38,677 bases of DNA from Nostoc indistinguendum CM1-VF10 (GTDB lineage Bacteria; Cyanobacteriota; Cyanobacteriia; Cyanobacteriales; Nostocaceae): contig JAHHHS010000068.1 of the NCBI GenBank assembly GCA_019359215.1, positions 1 to 38,677 on the forward strand. Reading direction: 5' to 3'. Both the position numbers and the translations under genes were made by a program. Every line of letters begins with the position of its first letter. Position 1 is the first letter of the stretch. Of this stretch, positions 32,216 to 38,677 are shown in pieces. The notes under the pieces were generated by a model, which worked only from the letters and a program-made list of their open reading frames with translations, was not told the DNA's origin and searched no databases.

Positions 32216-33151
32216 ATGACGCTGGAACAGTTGCGAATTTTTTTAGCCGTTGCAGAAATGCTGCACTTTACCCGCGCAGCTGAAGCGCTTTATATTACCC
32301 AACCAGCAGTGAGTGCTGCTATCCAAACCTTGGAGACAGAATATGGTACGAAGTTATTTCATCGTATTGGTCGTCATATTGAAATTACAGATGCTGGTAA
32401 ATTATTGCAGTGTGAAGCACAAAAAATTCTGGCTCATGTAGAGTTAACAGAACGTGGCTTAAAGGAATTAAATAATCTGCAACGGGGAGAGTTGAAGTTA
32501 GGAGCAAGTCTAACGGTGGGGAATTATTGGCTACCCGAAAAAATTAGTCAGTTCAAGCACTTATATCCTGGTATTTTTATTGACTGTAAGCTAGGAAATG
32601 CTGAAGAAATTTGTGAAGGGACTGCTGTGGGGATGTATGATTTAGGTTTGGTAACAGGGGAGATTAAAGCATCATTGCAGCACTGTTTAGAGAAAGAAGA
32701 AGTAGGAAGCGATCGCCTGCAAATTGTTGTGAGCAAATCTCACCCTTGGTTCCATCGTAGCGAGATTTATGTAGATGAATTACTAAATACCACTTGGGTA
32801 ATGCGTGAATCTGGTTCTGGCGCACAACAGATGTTTCACCAAGCCTTACAAAGTTGGGGAATTGAACCCAGTAAGTTGGATGTTGTACTTAATTTGAACA
32901 CCAGCGAAATGGTAAAAGCAGTTGTAGAAAGTAGCGTTGGTGCAGCGGCGATCCCCGAATTGATAGTGAAAAAAGAATTGCAACTAGGAACATTACACTC
33001 CGTGCAAGTTATCGATCCCAGAAAAAAATCCGGGAAGAAATTAGAAATTGTTCAACCTGTTTGGAAACTAAAACATCACCAACGTTTTCATACAAGAGTG
33101 ATGGCAGCTTTTGAAGCCCTGCTGATCCCAAATAATGTACAATGTGCTTAA
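32216..33151 (+). CDS. LysR-family transcriptional regulator (CysB/CbbR-like)
   Basis: A 311-aa regulator. The N-terminal winged HTH is at residues ~3-60 (EQLRIFLAVAEMLHFTRAAE, ALYITQPAVSAAIQTLE). The effector domain starts around residue 90 (GELKLGASLTVGNYWLPEKI) and has the two-lobe pattern of the CysL/YeiE/CbbR group, with GSGAQQMFHQALQSWGIEP and VVESSVGAAAIPE. It is transcribed divergently from sbpA, the classic LysR-target arrangement. The TTACCGTATTTTA site has the T-N11-A form favoured by LysR proteins, so this protein is the first candidate for the regulon regulator; that is inference. Confidence 0.9.
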   Translation: MTLEQLRIFLAVAEMLHFTRAAEALYITQPAVSAAIQTLETEYGTKLFHRIGRHIEITDAGKLLQCEAQKILAHVELTERGLKELNNLQRGELKLGASLTVGNYWLPEKISQFKHLYPGIFIDCKLGNAEEICEGTAVGMYDLGLVTGEIKASLQHCLEKEEVGSDRLQIVVSKSHPWFHRSEIYVDELLNTTWVMRESGSGAQQMFHQALQSWGIEPSKLDVVLNLNTSEMVKAVVESSVGAAAIPELIVKKELQLGTLHSVQVIDPRKKSGKKLEIVQPVWKLKHHQRFHTRVMAAFEALLIPNNVQCA

Positions 33152-33831
33152 TTTGTTCTATTTTTTTTGACTAAAATTGTTAAACATATACAGCTTGCTA
33201 TTAACTTTATCACACTTAAAGCCTGTGTTTTTAACACTATTATTCCACCCAAAATTATTAATATAAATGGTAAAATATAATTAAAATTCTGATTTAGAAT
33301 ATTTACATTTTTTGTTTGATAAGCTAATCGATAAGCCAGATAGCACCAAACTGCTATTAATATAAAAAAGCTGACAATAATTATCAAAAAGTTATTTAAA
33401 TTGCTACTAGCAAATAGTGGTATGTAGACGCTGATATTATCACTTCCATTAGCAATAGTAATGACTGCTACACTGTAAGTCTGTACATTAAAAATGCTGG
33501 CGGTGTTTGTCTCTGGATATTCTGTTGTTTCAACTGTGACCTCTTGAATTTCGTCCTCTTCTTGATTGATTAAACTACTGATACCCATCGCTATAGGGAT
33601 TAATCCCAGCAAGCCAATCCAATTAGGTGAGATGATTAATCCACCTAATAACCCCGGAAGGCTGGCAAGAACTAAAATAGTAAAGCCTAAATACTGACCA
33701 GCAATAATATGTCGGCATCTAAAGCTAGAATTAATCTGTGAAAATAGTAATAATAAAATAACGATATCATCAATATTAGTGGCAATAAAAGCTGAGATTC
33801 CCACCAAGAGTGTAGTAATCAACTCATTCAT
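33148..33831 (-). CDS. CadD-family cadmium-resistance-type transporter (paralogue 2)
   Basis: A 227-aa membrane protein homologous to the gene at 9133-9807, with the same landmarks: ISAFIATNIDDIVILLLLFS, GQYLGFTILVLASLPGLLGG, SPNWIGLLGLIPIAMGISSL, and VAVITIANGSDNISVYIPLF. The first helix here carries DD after N (NIDD), whereas paralogue 1 has TFDD. AGGA lies 7 bp before the ATG. Its 3' end overlaps the convergent LysR gene by 4 bp. Divergent from a pentapeptide-protein gene, repeating the CadD/pentapeptide association seen at 8-9.8 kb. Confidence 0.85.
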   Translation of the reverse strand: MNELITTLLVGISAFIATNIDDIVILLLLFSQINSSFRCRHIIAGQYLGFTILVLASLPGLLGGLIISPNWIGLLGLIPIAMGISSLINQEEDEIQEVTVETTEYPETNTASIFNVQTYSVAVITIANGSDNISVYIPLFASSNLNNFLIIIVSFFILIAVWCYLAYRLAYQTKNVNILNQNFNYILPFILIILGGIIVLKTQALSVIKLIASCICLTILVKKNRTN

Positions 33832-34278
33832 TATATATCCTGATTGTAATTAGTTTTAACACAAAAAATAGTAGTTAATTTTTAATAACCTGTGTTTATC
33901 GTTTTAATCACAAAGAGTATTTGCTTTTATTAAGCTGAAAGCAATAATATTAATTTCAGATGCAACTTCGTATAACTTGCAGAAAAAACACTCACTCAGG
34001 AATTACCAGTTGATTTGATAGCGATCGCTTGAAAAAAATTATAAAACTTATCGTCTGCTAATGCTAGACAGAGCAGCTTAATAAAAGTTTAATCTGCCCT
34101 CAACTTAAAAATTCCTTTGTCTTAATTTAGTTGGGATACTCTATGTTAATGGACAGTGAAAGCTATCGAATCTTACCTACTCTTGCCATGTTTTCTAATT
34201 AAAGGATCGTTCTCAGAAATACTCTGCGTTCCTACCCTGTGCCAACCTCTACGTTTAAAAACTCACAAAGAAAAGCTC
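33832..34278. other. Divergent region between CadD paralogue 2 and pentapeptide gene 2
   Basis: A 447-bp AT-rich region. One HIP1 site (GCGATCGC, 34021-34028). No TTACCGTA-type site and no gene relic found. An open extension upstream of the pentapeptide start (34156-34278) lacks a plausible ribosome-binding site or signal peptide and is not considered coding. Confidence 0.4.
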
Positions 34279-34851
34279 ATGAACACACTCAACTTCAAAA
34301 AAATCACTTCCTGGATTTTAGGACTTGTAATGGTATTTTCTCTGCTTAACCAACCCCACGCCCTAGCTCAAGTGGAAACATCACCTAATCTAACCCCATC
34401 TACATCCGTTCCAGTAGAATCTCCCATAGTACTACCTGTCGAATCAATTACAGCAAACGTGAGACGTTTATTAGAAACTAATGAATGTGTCGGATGTAAC
34501 TTGAATGGAGTATCTTTTGAAGGAGCAAACCTGCAAGGCGCTAATCTAGAATCAGCAAACTTGCAAAATGTCAAATTTGAAAAAGCTAATTTACAAGGAA
34601 TCAACCTCAAGTTAGCAAACTTGCAGGGAGTAGATTTAGGCAAAGCCAATATTGCACAAGCAAATCTACAAGGAGCAAATTTATTTGATGCCGATTTAGA
34701 AAAAGCCAACCTACAAGGAGCAAATTTGGAAGGGGCAAATCTCCAAAATGCTGACTTGGAGAAAACAAATCTCACTAATGCAAATATAAATGGAGCTAAC
34801 TTACGCGGAGCTGAATTAGAAGGCGCAATCGGAGTTTTTGGGCGTGTTTAG
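34279..34851 (+). CDS. Secreted pentapeptide-repeat protein (paralogue 2)
   Basis: A 190-aa protein starting MNTLNFKKITSWILG, aligned with the 8.0-kb paralogue (MNNLNSKQITSWLLT). Signal peptide ends near ALAQ. A short Pro/Ser/Thr linker is followed by the cap LLETNECVGCNLNGVSFEGA and about 18 A(N/D)LXX units. The Cys pair in ECVGC is kept in both paralogues and could form a disulfide in the periplasm. It is divergent from CadD paralogue 2. Confidence 0.9.
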   Translation: MNTLNFKKITSWILGLVMVFSLLNQPHALAQVETSPNLTPSTSVPVESPIVLPVESITANVRRLLETNECVGCNLNGVSFEGANLQGANLESANLQNVKFEKANLQGINLKLANLQGVDLGKANIAQANLQGANLFDADLEKANLQGANLEGANLQNADLEKTNLTNANINGANLRGAELEGAIGVFGRV

Positions 34852-34896
34852 GAAACTAGTGAGATAATCTTCCTCTTTATCCCAGCCCTCAGAAAA

Positions 34897-35688
34897 CTAA
34901 TAAACTAGCTTGGCACTCACCATCATTAAAATAAAGTAAACCATAAACCGCAATGGTTTTTGAGGTACAGATTGACAGATTTTAGCTCCTAGTAATACAC
35001 CCGGTACTGAGCCAAGCCATATCGGTAGGACTAAACTCCAATCAACTGTTCCCAATGTGAGGTGCCCAACCGCAGTAAATAGTAGGAGAATTGCTGCTTG
35101 GGAAATATCTGTCCCTACCAACTTCTTAGCATCCAAACGGAAAAATGTAATCAGTACTAAGGCAAACATTGAGCCGGAAGCGACGCTTGTCAAACCAACA
35201 ATGCAACCTAAAAATGCTCCTATGCTTATTGTCTGCAAGCGTCCTAGCTGAGTTGTTAAGTCAAATTTGGGAAGTTCAGGTAACCGTAGATTGGGGAAGA
35301 AAGTCAACAGCAGCATTTGTACCAACGCTAATACTGTAACTAACAGAATTGTTAAACCTAGTAAGTGTAGGGTAATATGGTTCAGTTGATGCTCTCTTTG
35401 CTGTTTAATCAGGTGTAGTATCCCTACCCCAACAAGAGAACCGGGAACGCTTCCTAAAGCTAACCATTTCACCGCCTGCACATCAAGGGTTTGTTGTTGC
35501 CAGTGTTTAACGCTACCAACAAGTTTCATCAGTGTGGCTGCAACGACATCAGAACTTACTGCCACAGCAGGCGGTACTTGAAAAACAAAAATCAACATCG
35601 GGGTAATCAGAGAAGCACCACCAACTCCTGTCAAACCAACAATAATTCCCACTAAAAAGCTGAAGAAAGGCAATAATAAAAAATCCAT
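34897..35688 (-). CDS. TauE/SafE-family sulfite/sulfonate exporter
   Basis: A 263-aa inner-membrane protein with about eight TM helices in two repeats. The first repeat begins FLVGIIVGLTGVGGASLITP, the second FLGCIVGLTSVASGSMFALV, the typical G-L-T-G-V-G-G pattern being partly lost in the second. ATG 35688 has AAGGA 8 bp upstream and fits the family's start; a longer frame adds 27 polar residues and is unlikely. TauE/SafE proteins move sulfite, sulfoacetate or other organosulfur anions. The location beside sulfonate genes and a TTACCGTA site (~150 bp upstream) suggests export of excess sulfite. Confidence 0.87.
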   Translation of the reverse strand: MDFLLLPFFSFLVGIIVGLTGVGGASLITPMLIFVFQVPPAVAVSSDVVAATLMKLVGSVKHWQQQTLDVQAVKWLALGSVPGSLVGVGILHLIKQQREHQLNHITLHLLGLTILLVTVLALVQMLLLTFFPNLRLPELPKFDLTTQLGRLQTISIGAFLGCIVGLTSVASGSMFALVLITFFRLDAKKLVGTDISQAAILLLFTAVGHLTLGTVDWSLVLPIWLGSVPGVLLGAKICQSVPQKPLRFMVYFILMMVSAKLVY

Positions 35689-35839
35689 ACTTCTGTCCTT
35701 ACCTGGGGTTTTGTAGATGCGTTTGTGTTTACCTGAAACGAAAAGATTGGTTTGAATGCTGTTGTGCAAACTGTTTTAGGCAACTGCAAGTTTTGAGTAA
35801 ATGTGGAAAAATCCCCACTAAATACTAAATATCTACTGG

Positions 35840-35856
35840 CTTACCGTATTTTATAT
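35840..35856 (+). promoter_or_regulatory. TTACCGTA-type site between tauE-like and PAP2 genes
   Basis: GCTTACCGTATTTTATA, preceded by CTACTG. It lies 152 bp upstream of the TauE-like start and 183 bp upstream of the PAP2 start in a 350-bp divergent region that contains no gene. Confidence 0.5.
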
Positions 35857-36038
35857 TTAAAATATAATCAAAGTCTATCTTTTTGTGAAAATATACGAAA
35901 GTTTGGTGTTAGTTTATACAAAACTTTTAGAGCATTTTCTAGAAAAAGACTGTATAGCGGATATTTATGCCTCAGTAGTAAACTAATTACTAGTTATTCA
36001 AAAAACTACTTTAATTGCAGCCAAATATCGTATTTAGT

Positions 36039-36809
36039 ATGGCAGAGTTAGAAAAGCAAACATTACCGTCAAAACCACAGTCACCCATAGGGTTTGGGCA
36101 AAAATTGCTGATTAGCCGTTGGCGTTCTTTGTTGCTGCTGTTCGTGGGGGTATATGTACCACTACAAATTTTTGGATTACTGGCGTTCAAGGTGGAGCAA
36201 AACCAAGGTGGATTTCCTTGGGATTTACCGATTTTAGTCGCGATTCACTCTGTAGCACAGCCGCAGTTAGATGAATTCGCCGTGCTGCTAACTAAAATGG
36301 GTTCTTTTTGGACTGTGTTACCTACTCTGAGTGCGATCGCTCTGATTTTACTATTACAACGTCGTTGGCGATCGCTGACTTATTTACTGATTACTGCGGC
36401 TGGTAGTGCCACTATCAACCGCACAGCTAAGGAATTTTGGCATAGAGTCCGTCCTGATATTTGGACTTCTGCTGCACCAGAATTTGATTATTCATTCCCT
36501 AGCGGTCATGCTATGACAAGTATGACGTTGATTGCTATTTTGGTAGTTTTAACTTGGGATAGTGTTTGGTGCTGGTTAACAGTGATGTTGGGTAGTATGT
36601 TTATCTTGGCCATTGGCTGGACACGCCTATATTTAGGAGTACATTTTCCCAGTGACATTATTGCAGGTTGGATGGTAGCGATCGCTTGGGCAATTGGCGT
36701 GAGTTTAATTATTCGTCCATTCTCACAGTCAGCAAATATCATCAGTGAACAGCCAGCGAGTGAAACGAAATTATTCCCAGAAGAACAGCAATTAATCAAT
36801 GAAGAATAA
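36039..36809 (+). CDS. PAP2-superfamily membrane phosphatase
   Basis: A 256-aa membrane protein with six TM helices and the complete PAP2 signature: K-x6-RP in AKEFWHRVRPD, SFPSGHAMTS, and R-x5-H-x3-D in TRLYLGVHFPSDIIAG. Members dephosphorylate lipid phosphates such as phosphatidic acid, phosphatidylglycerophosphate or undecaprenyl diphosphate at the outer face of the membrane. The ATG at 36039 is the first methionine; an upstream TTG would add eight residues. No clear ribosome-binding site. The phosphatase fold is the same as that of the haloperoxidase homologue at 17.6 kb, but sequence and topology differ. Placement next to a TTACCGTA site is unexplained. Confidence 0.88.
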   Translation: MAELEKQTLPSKPQSPIGFGQKLLISRWRSLLLLFVGVYVPLQIFGLLAFKVEQNQGGFPWDLPILVAIHSVAQPQLDEFAVLLTKMGSFWTVLPTLSAIALILLLQRRWRSLTYLLITAAGSATINRTAKEFWHRVRPDIWTSAAPEFDYSFPSGHAMTSMTLIAILVVLTWDSVWCWLTVMLGSMFILAIGWTRLYLGVHFPSDIIAGWMVAIAWAIGVSLIIRPFSQSANIISEQPASETKLFPEEQQLINEE

Positions 36810-36918
36810 AATTTTTGTATTCATAAGAATAGGCTTTTTTACACAGCATCATTACGTGTAATTTCTACCTATCTGAAATCAAACTTGTGTTTACGGCTGG
36901 ACTTATTTTGTATTTTGC

Positions 36919-36935
36919 TTTAAACTACGGTAAGC
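36919..36935 (-). promoter_or_regulatory. TTACCGTA-type site upstream of the 142-aa membrane protein
   Basis: On the minus strand: GCTTACCGTAGTTTAAA. It lies only 22-38 bp before the ATG at 36957, in the position of a repressor or promoter-overlapping site. Confidence 0.5.
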
Positions 36936-36956
36936 CGCTAGAATTAATGTATTATT

Positions 36957-37385
36957 ATGACAAGTATCAAAACAGGTGATCAAGAATTTTCATCACCGAC
37001 TCCAGAAAGCTTACCCAAAACATTGTTGCAAAAGCTAAGAGGTGGATTTTTCTTAGTCATTGGATATTTATTATCACCCTTATGCTGGTGGAATGATTTG
37101 GTATTCAACTTACCAATTGCTTATGCCTTCGGTTATATTTGTAGTCTTTTTGCACCTAAATTACTGATGCCCTGTGTCATCATCGGTTACTGGCTATCTA
37201 ACATTATTGGTATTCTGTTGATGCAAGCAGGGGCAATTGATGTTTTACAAAAACAAAGCCAAAAACACAACTTAAAAAAAGAATTATTAACAGGCTTAGT
37301 TTCTTCCACTATATATACTTTTTTGATTGTGGCGTTAATCCAGTTGCATATTATTGATACTCCTAATCTATTCCCTGCCACTTAA
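36957..37385 (+). CDS. Membrane protein of unknown function
   Basis: A 142-aa protein: polar N-terminus with SPTPESLPKT, then three to four hydrophobic segments (GFFLVIGYLLSPLCWWNDLV, AYAFGYICSLFAP, LLMPCVIIGYWLSNIIGILL, and a C-terminal one around STIYTFLIVALIQL). The central WWND is a striking polar break. I do not recognise a family. It is monocistronic: its own TTACCGTA site upstream and a perfect palindromic terminator immediately after the stop codon. Confidence 0.7.
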   Translation: MTSIKTGDQEFSSPTPESLPKTLLQKLRGGFFLVIGYLLSPLCWWNDLVFNLPIAYAFGYICSLFAPKLLMPCVIIGYWLSNIIGILLMQAGAIDVLQKQSQKHNLKKELLTGLVSSTIYTFLIVALIQLHIIDTPNLFPAT

Positions 37386-37417
37386 CCATAAAACCAGTAT
37401 TAATACTGGTTTTATGG
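37386..37417. terminator. Perfect 32-bp palindrome, bidirectional terminator
   Basis: CCATAAAACCAGTATT followed directly by its reverse complement. It fills exactly the space between two convergent genes, starting right after one stop codon and ending right before the other. T-rich sequence follows on the plus strand (GCTATTTTAATTTT), so it probably terminates from both sides. Confidence 0.75.
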
Positions 37418-38233
37418 CTATTTTAATTTTAAAATCTCATTCATATTGAAAAGTTTAGGAGCATCCTTAGACATAATTAGAGGTAATTTACCATCCCATT
37501 TTTCTATTGCCTGTCTTTCTAAAATTTCATTAGTCAAATTTTCACGTAACAATTTATTTATTTCTACTTCTCCTTTAGCTAAATTAACATTAGCCTCTGC
37601 TTGTTTCGCTGCTTTCAAGGCGATAAAATCGGCTCGTTTTGCATCTTGTTCTGCAATCTGTTTTGCCTCTACTGCCTGATTAAATTGATTAGAAAAACTG
37701 AGATTAACTAGTGAAATATCATCAACTACTATGTGGTAGTTATGCAGTCTTATAGTCAATGTATTATCAACTCCAGATTTTACTTCTCCTCGTTTAATGA
37801 CTATTTCTTCTGCCGTATACCTTGCTATCACTGCTTTTAGCACTTCTTCTATTGCTGGATTGATAATTTTTTCAACTACATCTTTTTCATCACCAATGTT
37901 TTGAAAAATTATATTAGTTTCTTCAGGTATGATATGCCAGTTTAATGCTACATTTATAAACACATTTTGTAAATCTTTAGAAGAAGCCTCAGCAGAAATC
38001 TCTTGTTTTTGAACTCTCACACTGAGTTTTTTTACAGAATTAATAATAGGAATTATTATGTGTATTCCTTCTCCTAATACTGTTTCCTGTACTTCGCCAA
38101 ACTGCATTAATACACCACGTTCTCCAGCATTGACGATTATAAAAGGTGTCAATAAAATGGTGATTAAAATTAAAAGTGCAGTCAGTTTACCAGCATTGCT
38201 TTTAAATTTAATTTTTTTCATGTTTAGTAACAT
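37418..38233 (-). CDS. Prohibitin-like SPFH/Band-7 protein
   Basis: A 271-aa protein with one N-terminal TM (LTALLILITILLTPFIIVNA) followed directly by the SPFH domain: ERGVLMQFGEVQETVLGEGI with HIIIPIINSVKKLSVRVQKQ, then the domain end at SLVNLSFSNQFNQAVEAKQI and a coiled-coil rich in Ala/Glu/Lys (residues ~185-240). This is the prohibitin/HflC-like architecture: membrane-anchored oligomers that organise lipid microdomains or regulate FtsH proteases. No partner gene is adjacent. Start codon is 38233 or 38221; neither has a strong ribosome-binding site. Confidence 0.85.
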   Translation of the reverse strand: MLLNMKKIKFKSNAGKLTALLILITILLTPFIIVNAGERGVLMQFGEVQETVLGEGIHIIIPIINSVKKLSVRVQKQEISAEASSKDLQNVFINVALNWHIIPEETNIIFQNIGDEKDVVEKIINPAIEEVLKAVIARYTAEEIVIKRGEVKSGVDNTLTIRLHNYHIVVDDISLVNLSFSNQFNQAVEAKQIAEQDAKRADFIALKAAKQAEANVNLAKGEVEINKLLRENLTNEILERQAIEKWDGKLPLIMSKDAPKLFNMNEILKLK

Positions 38234-38578
38234 CTGACAGTTTTAGATTTGTTGTAAAAAAATGAACTATATATATATATATAAATTAATAAATTAACAA
38301 GTTTTTCTCCGAAGAGCGATTAATAAATATTTTATGGACTTTAATACTAATATATACTATGTCTGTTAATCAGCAAACATATAGTTTAGTAGCCGTAGGC
38401 GGACGAAGCTTTGTGCAGTAGCAAATTTTTTTCGTCCAAAAAATTTCAAACATTCTCTAAGTTTATACCAATTCACAAAAATCCTGATACATATAGATTT
38501 CTCGTATGGGCATGGCAATGCCATGCCCATACCAGCGTATTTATATCATTATGGTTCTTCAGTACTTGTTATGCTCAA
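38234..38578. other. AT-rich intergenic region with hairpins before the transposase end
   Basis: No gene seen. It contains (TA)8 at 38268-38283, the inverted repeat AAATTTTTT / AAAAAATTT at 38423-38446 (terminator-like), and the palindrome at 38504-38532 listed separately. The terminal inverted repeat of the right-edge IS should lie in this region, but I could not identify it with only one end visible. Confidence 0.45.
38504..38532. repeat. Perfect palindrome of the cyanobacterial GGCATGGCAATGCC type
   Basis: GTATGGGCATGGCA, one central A, then the exact reverse complement: 14-bp arms. It lies 47 bp beyond the stop of the partial transposase. It resembles small dispersed palindromes of Nostoc-type genomes and might act as a terminator or an IS subterminal structure. 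Confidence 0.6.
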
Positions 38579-38677
38579 TTAATAGTTGGCATACCAATTT
38601 AACAAGCATCTAACTCGAAAATTTTCAAAGTTTCTAAATCCATATCCAGAACGTTTAATTAGCTTAAGTTTGTTATT
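38579..38677 (-). mobile_element. ISL3-like transposase, C-terminal end (continues past the window)
   Basis: Minus-strand reading from the window edge: NKLKLIKRSGYGFRNFENFR, then VRCLLNWYANY and TAA (38579-38581). The IKRSGYGFRNFENFR stretch is the conserved C-terminus of ISL3-family transposases (normally ~400 aa). Only 32 codons are inside the window, so integrity cannot be judged. Confidence 0.7.

Noticed and set aside
34368..34775. Minus-strand frame across the second pentapeptide gene
   Set aside because: Same antisense artefact of the repeat periodicity.
35803..36051. Plus-strand 82-codon frame before the PAP2 gene
   Set aside because: No ribosome-binding site or family; the region is the tauE/PAP2 promoter with the TTACCGTA site.
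38411..38602. Plus-strand 63-codon frame near the right edge
   Set aside because: It covers hairpins and the antisense of the transposase end.
1..38677. CRISPR arrays, tRNA or rRNA genes
   Set aside because: No regularly spaced identical repeats of CRISPR size and no cloverleaf- or rRNA-like stretches were noticed by reading.

Overview
The window looks like accessory chromosome of a filamentous, probably heterocystous (Nostoc/Anabaena/Tolypothrix-like) cyanobacterium. This rests on many GCGATCGC (HIP1-type) sites, low GC, heptanucleotide tandem repeats, small palindromic repeats, MITE-like elements and IS remnants, and on cyanobacterial families such as secreted pentapeptide-repeat proteins and a vanadium-haloperoxidase homologue. 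The dominant theme is scavenging of organic and inorganic sulfur, with Pst-type and metal/anion transport genes around it and a large number of decaying genes.

Layout. 1-2.5 kb (minus): ABC-2 exporter ATPase and permease, a MarR repressor and a truncated MFS gene, with a perfect palindrome upstream that is a good MarR operator candidate. 2.5-4.0 kb: a VOC-family remnant, then an SDR oxidoreductase and a DOPA-dioxygenase-like protein, translationally coupled. 4.4-7.9 kb (plus): an intact SsuA-type sulfonate-binding lipoprotein followed by the wreck of a flavoprotein / 2x[4Fe-4S] ferredoxin / HEAT-repeat operon (deletion, stop codon and two single-base frameshifts), with an intact methyltransferase inside it. 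8.0-10.3 kb (minus): pentapeptide protein, small secreted protein and CadD-family transporter, then an SDR remnant. 10.5-15.8 kb: membrane protein, EamA transporter, TauD-like dioxygenase, CmcJ-like oxidoreductase and two divergent glutathione S-transferases.

16.4-26 kb is the main sulfonate island: ssuB, the C-terminal relic of an SfnB/DszC-like flavin monooxygenase, a Tat-exported vanadium-haloperoxidase homologue, ssuA2 (interrupted by an in-frame TAA), ssuC, a terminator, a one-TM protein overlapping a PhnD-like binding protein, transposase and MITE debris, then a TTC38-like TPR protein divergent from ssuD. 26.8-33 kb: pstB-pstA-pstC-pstS preceded by an orphan sulfate-binding protein gene (sbpA) in the same orientation, and a divergent LysR regulator. 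33-38.2 kb: a second CadD/pentapeptide pair, a TauE/SafE exporter, a PAP2 phosphatase, an unknown membrane protein and a prohibitin-like SPFH protein. The right edge cuts an ISL3-like transposase.

The most interesting non-coding signal is a recurring site close to CTTACCGTANTTTAAA (core TTACCGTA). It lies between the two GST genes, upstream of ssuB, in the TTC38/ssuD divergent region (three copies), as a perfect inverted repeat just upstream of sbpA, between tauE and the PAP2 gene, and directly upstream of the 142-aa membrane protein. I infer a sulfur-responsive regulon, possibly controlled by the LysR protein encoded beside sbpA. Working together, SsuABC and SsuD would import and desulfonate alkanesulfonates, TauD would cleave taurine-like compounds, SbpA would capture sulfate and TauE would export sulfite or sulfonates. 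No flavin reductase (SsuE) and no CysTWA permease or ATPase is in the window.
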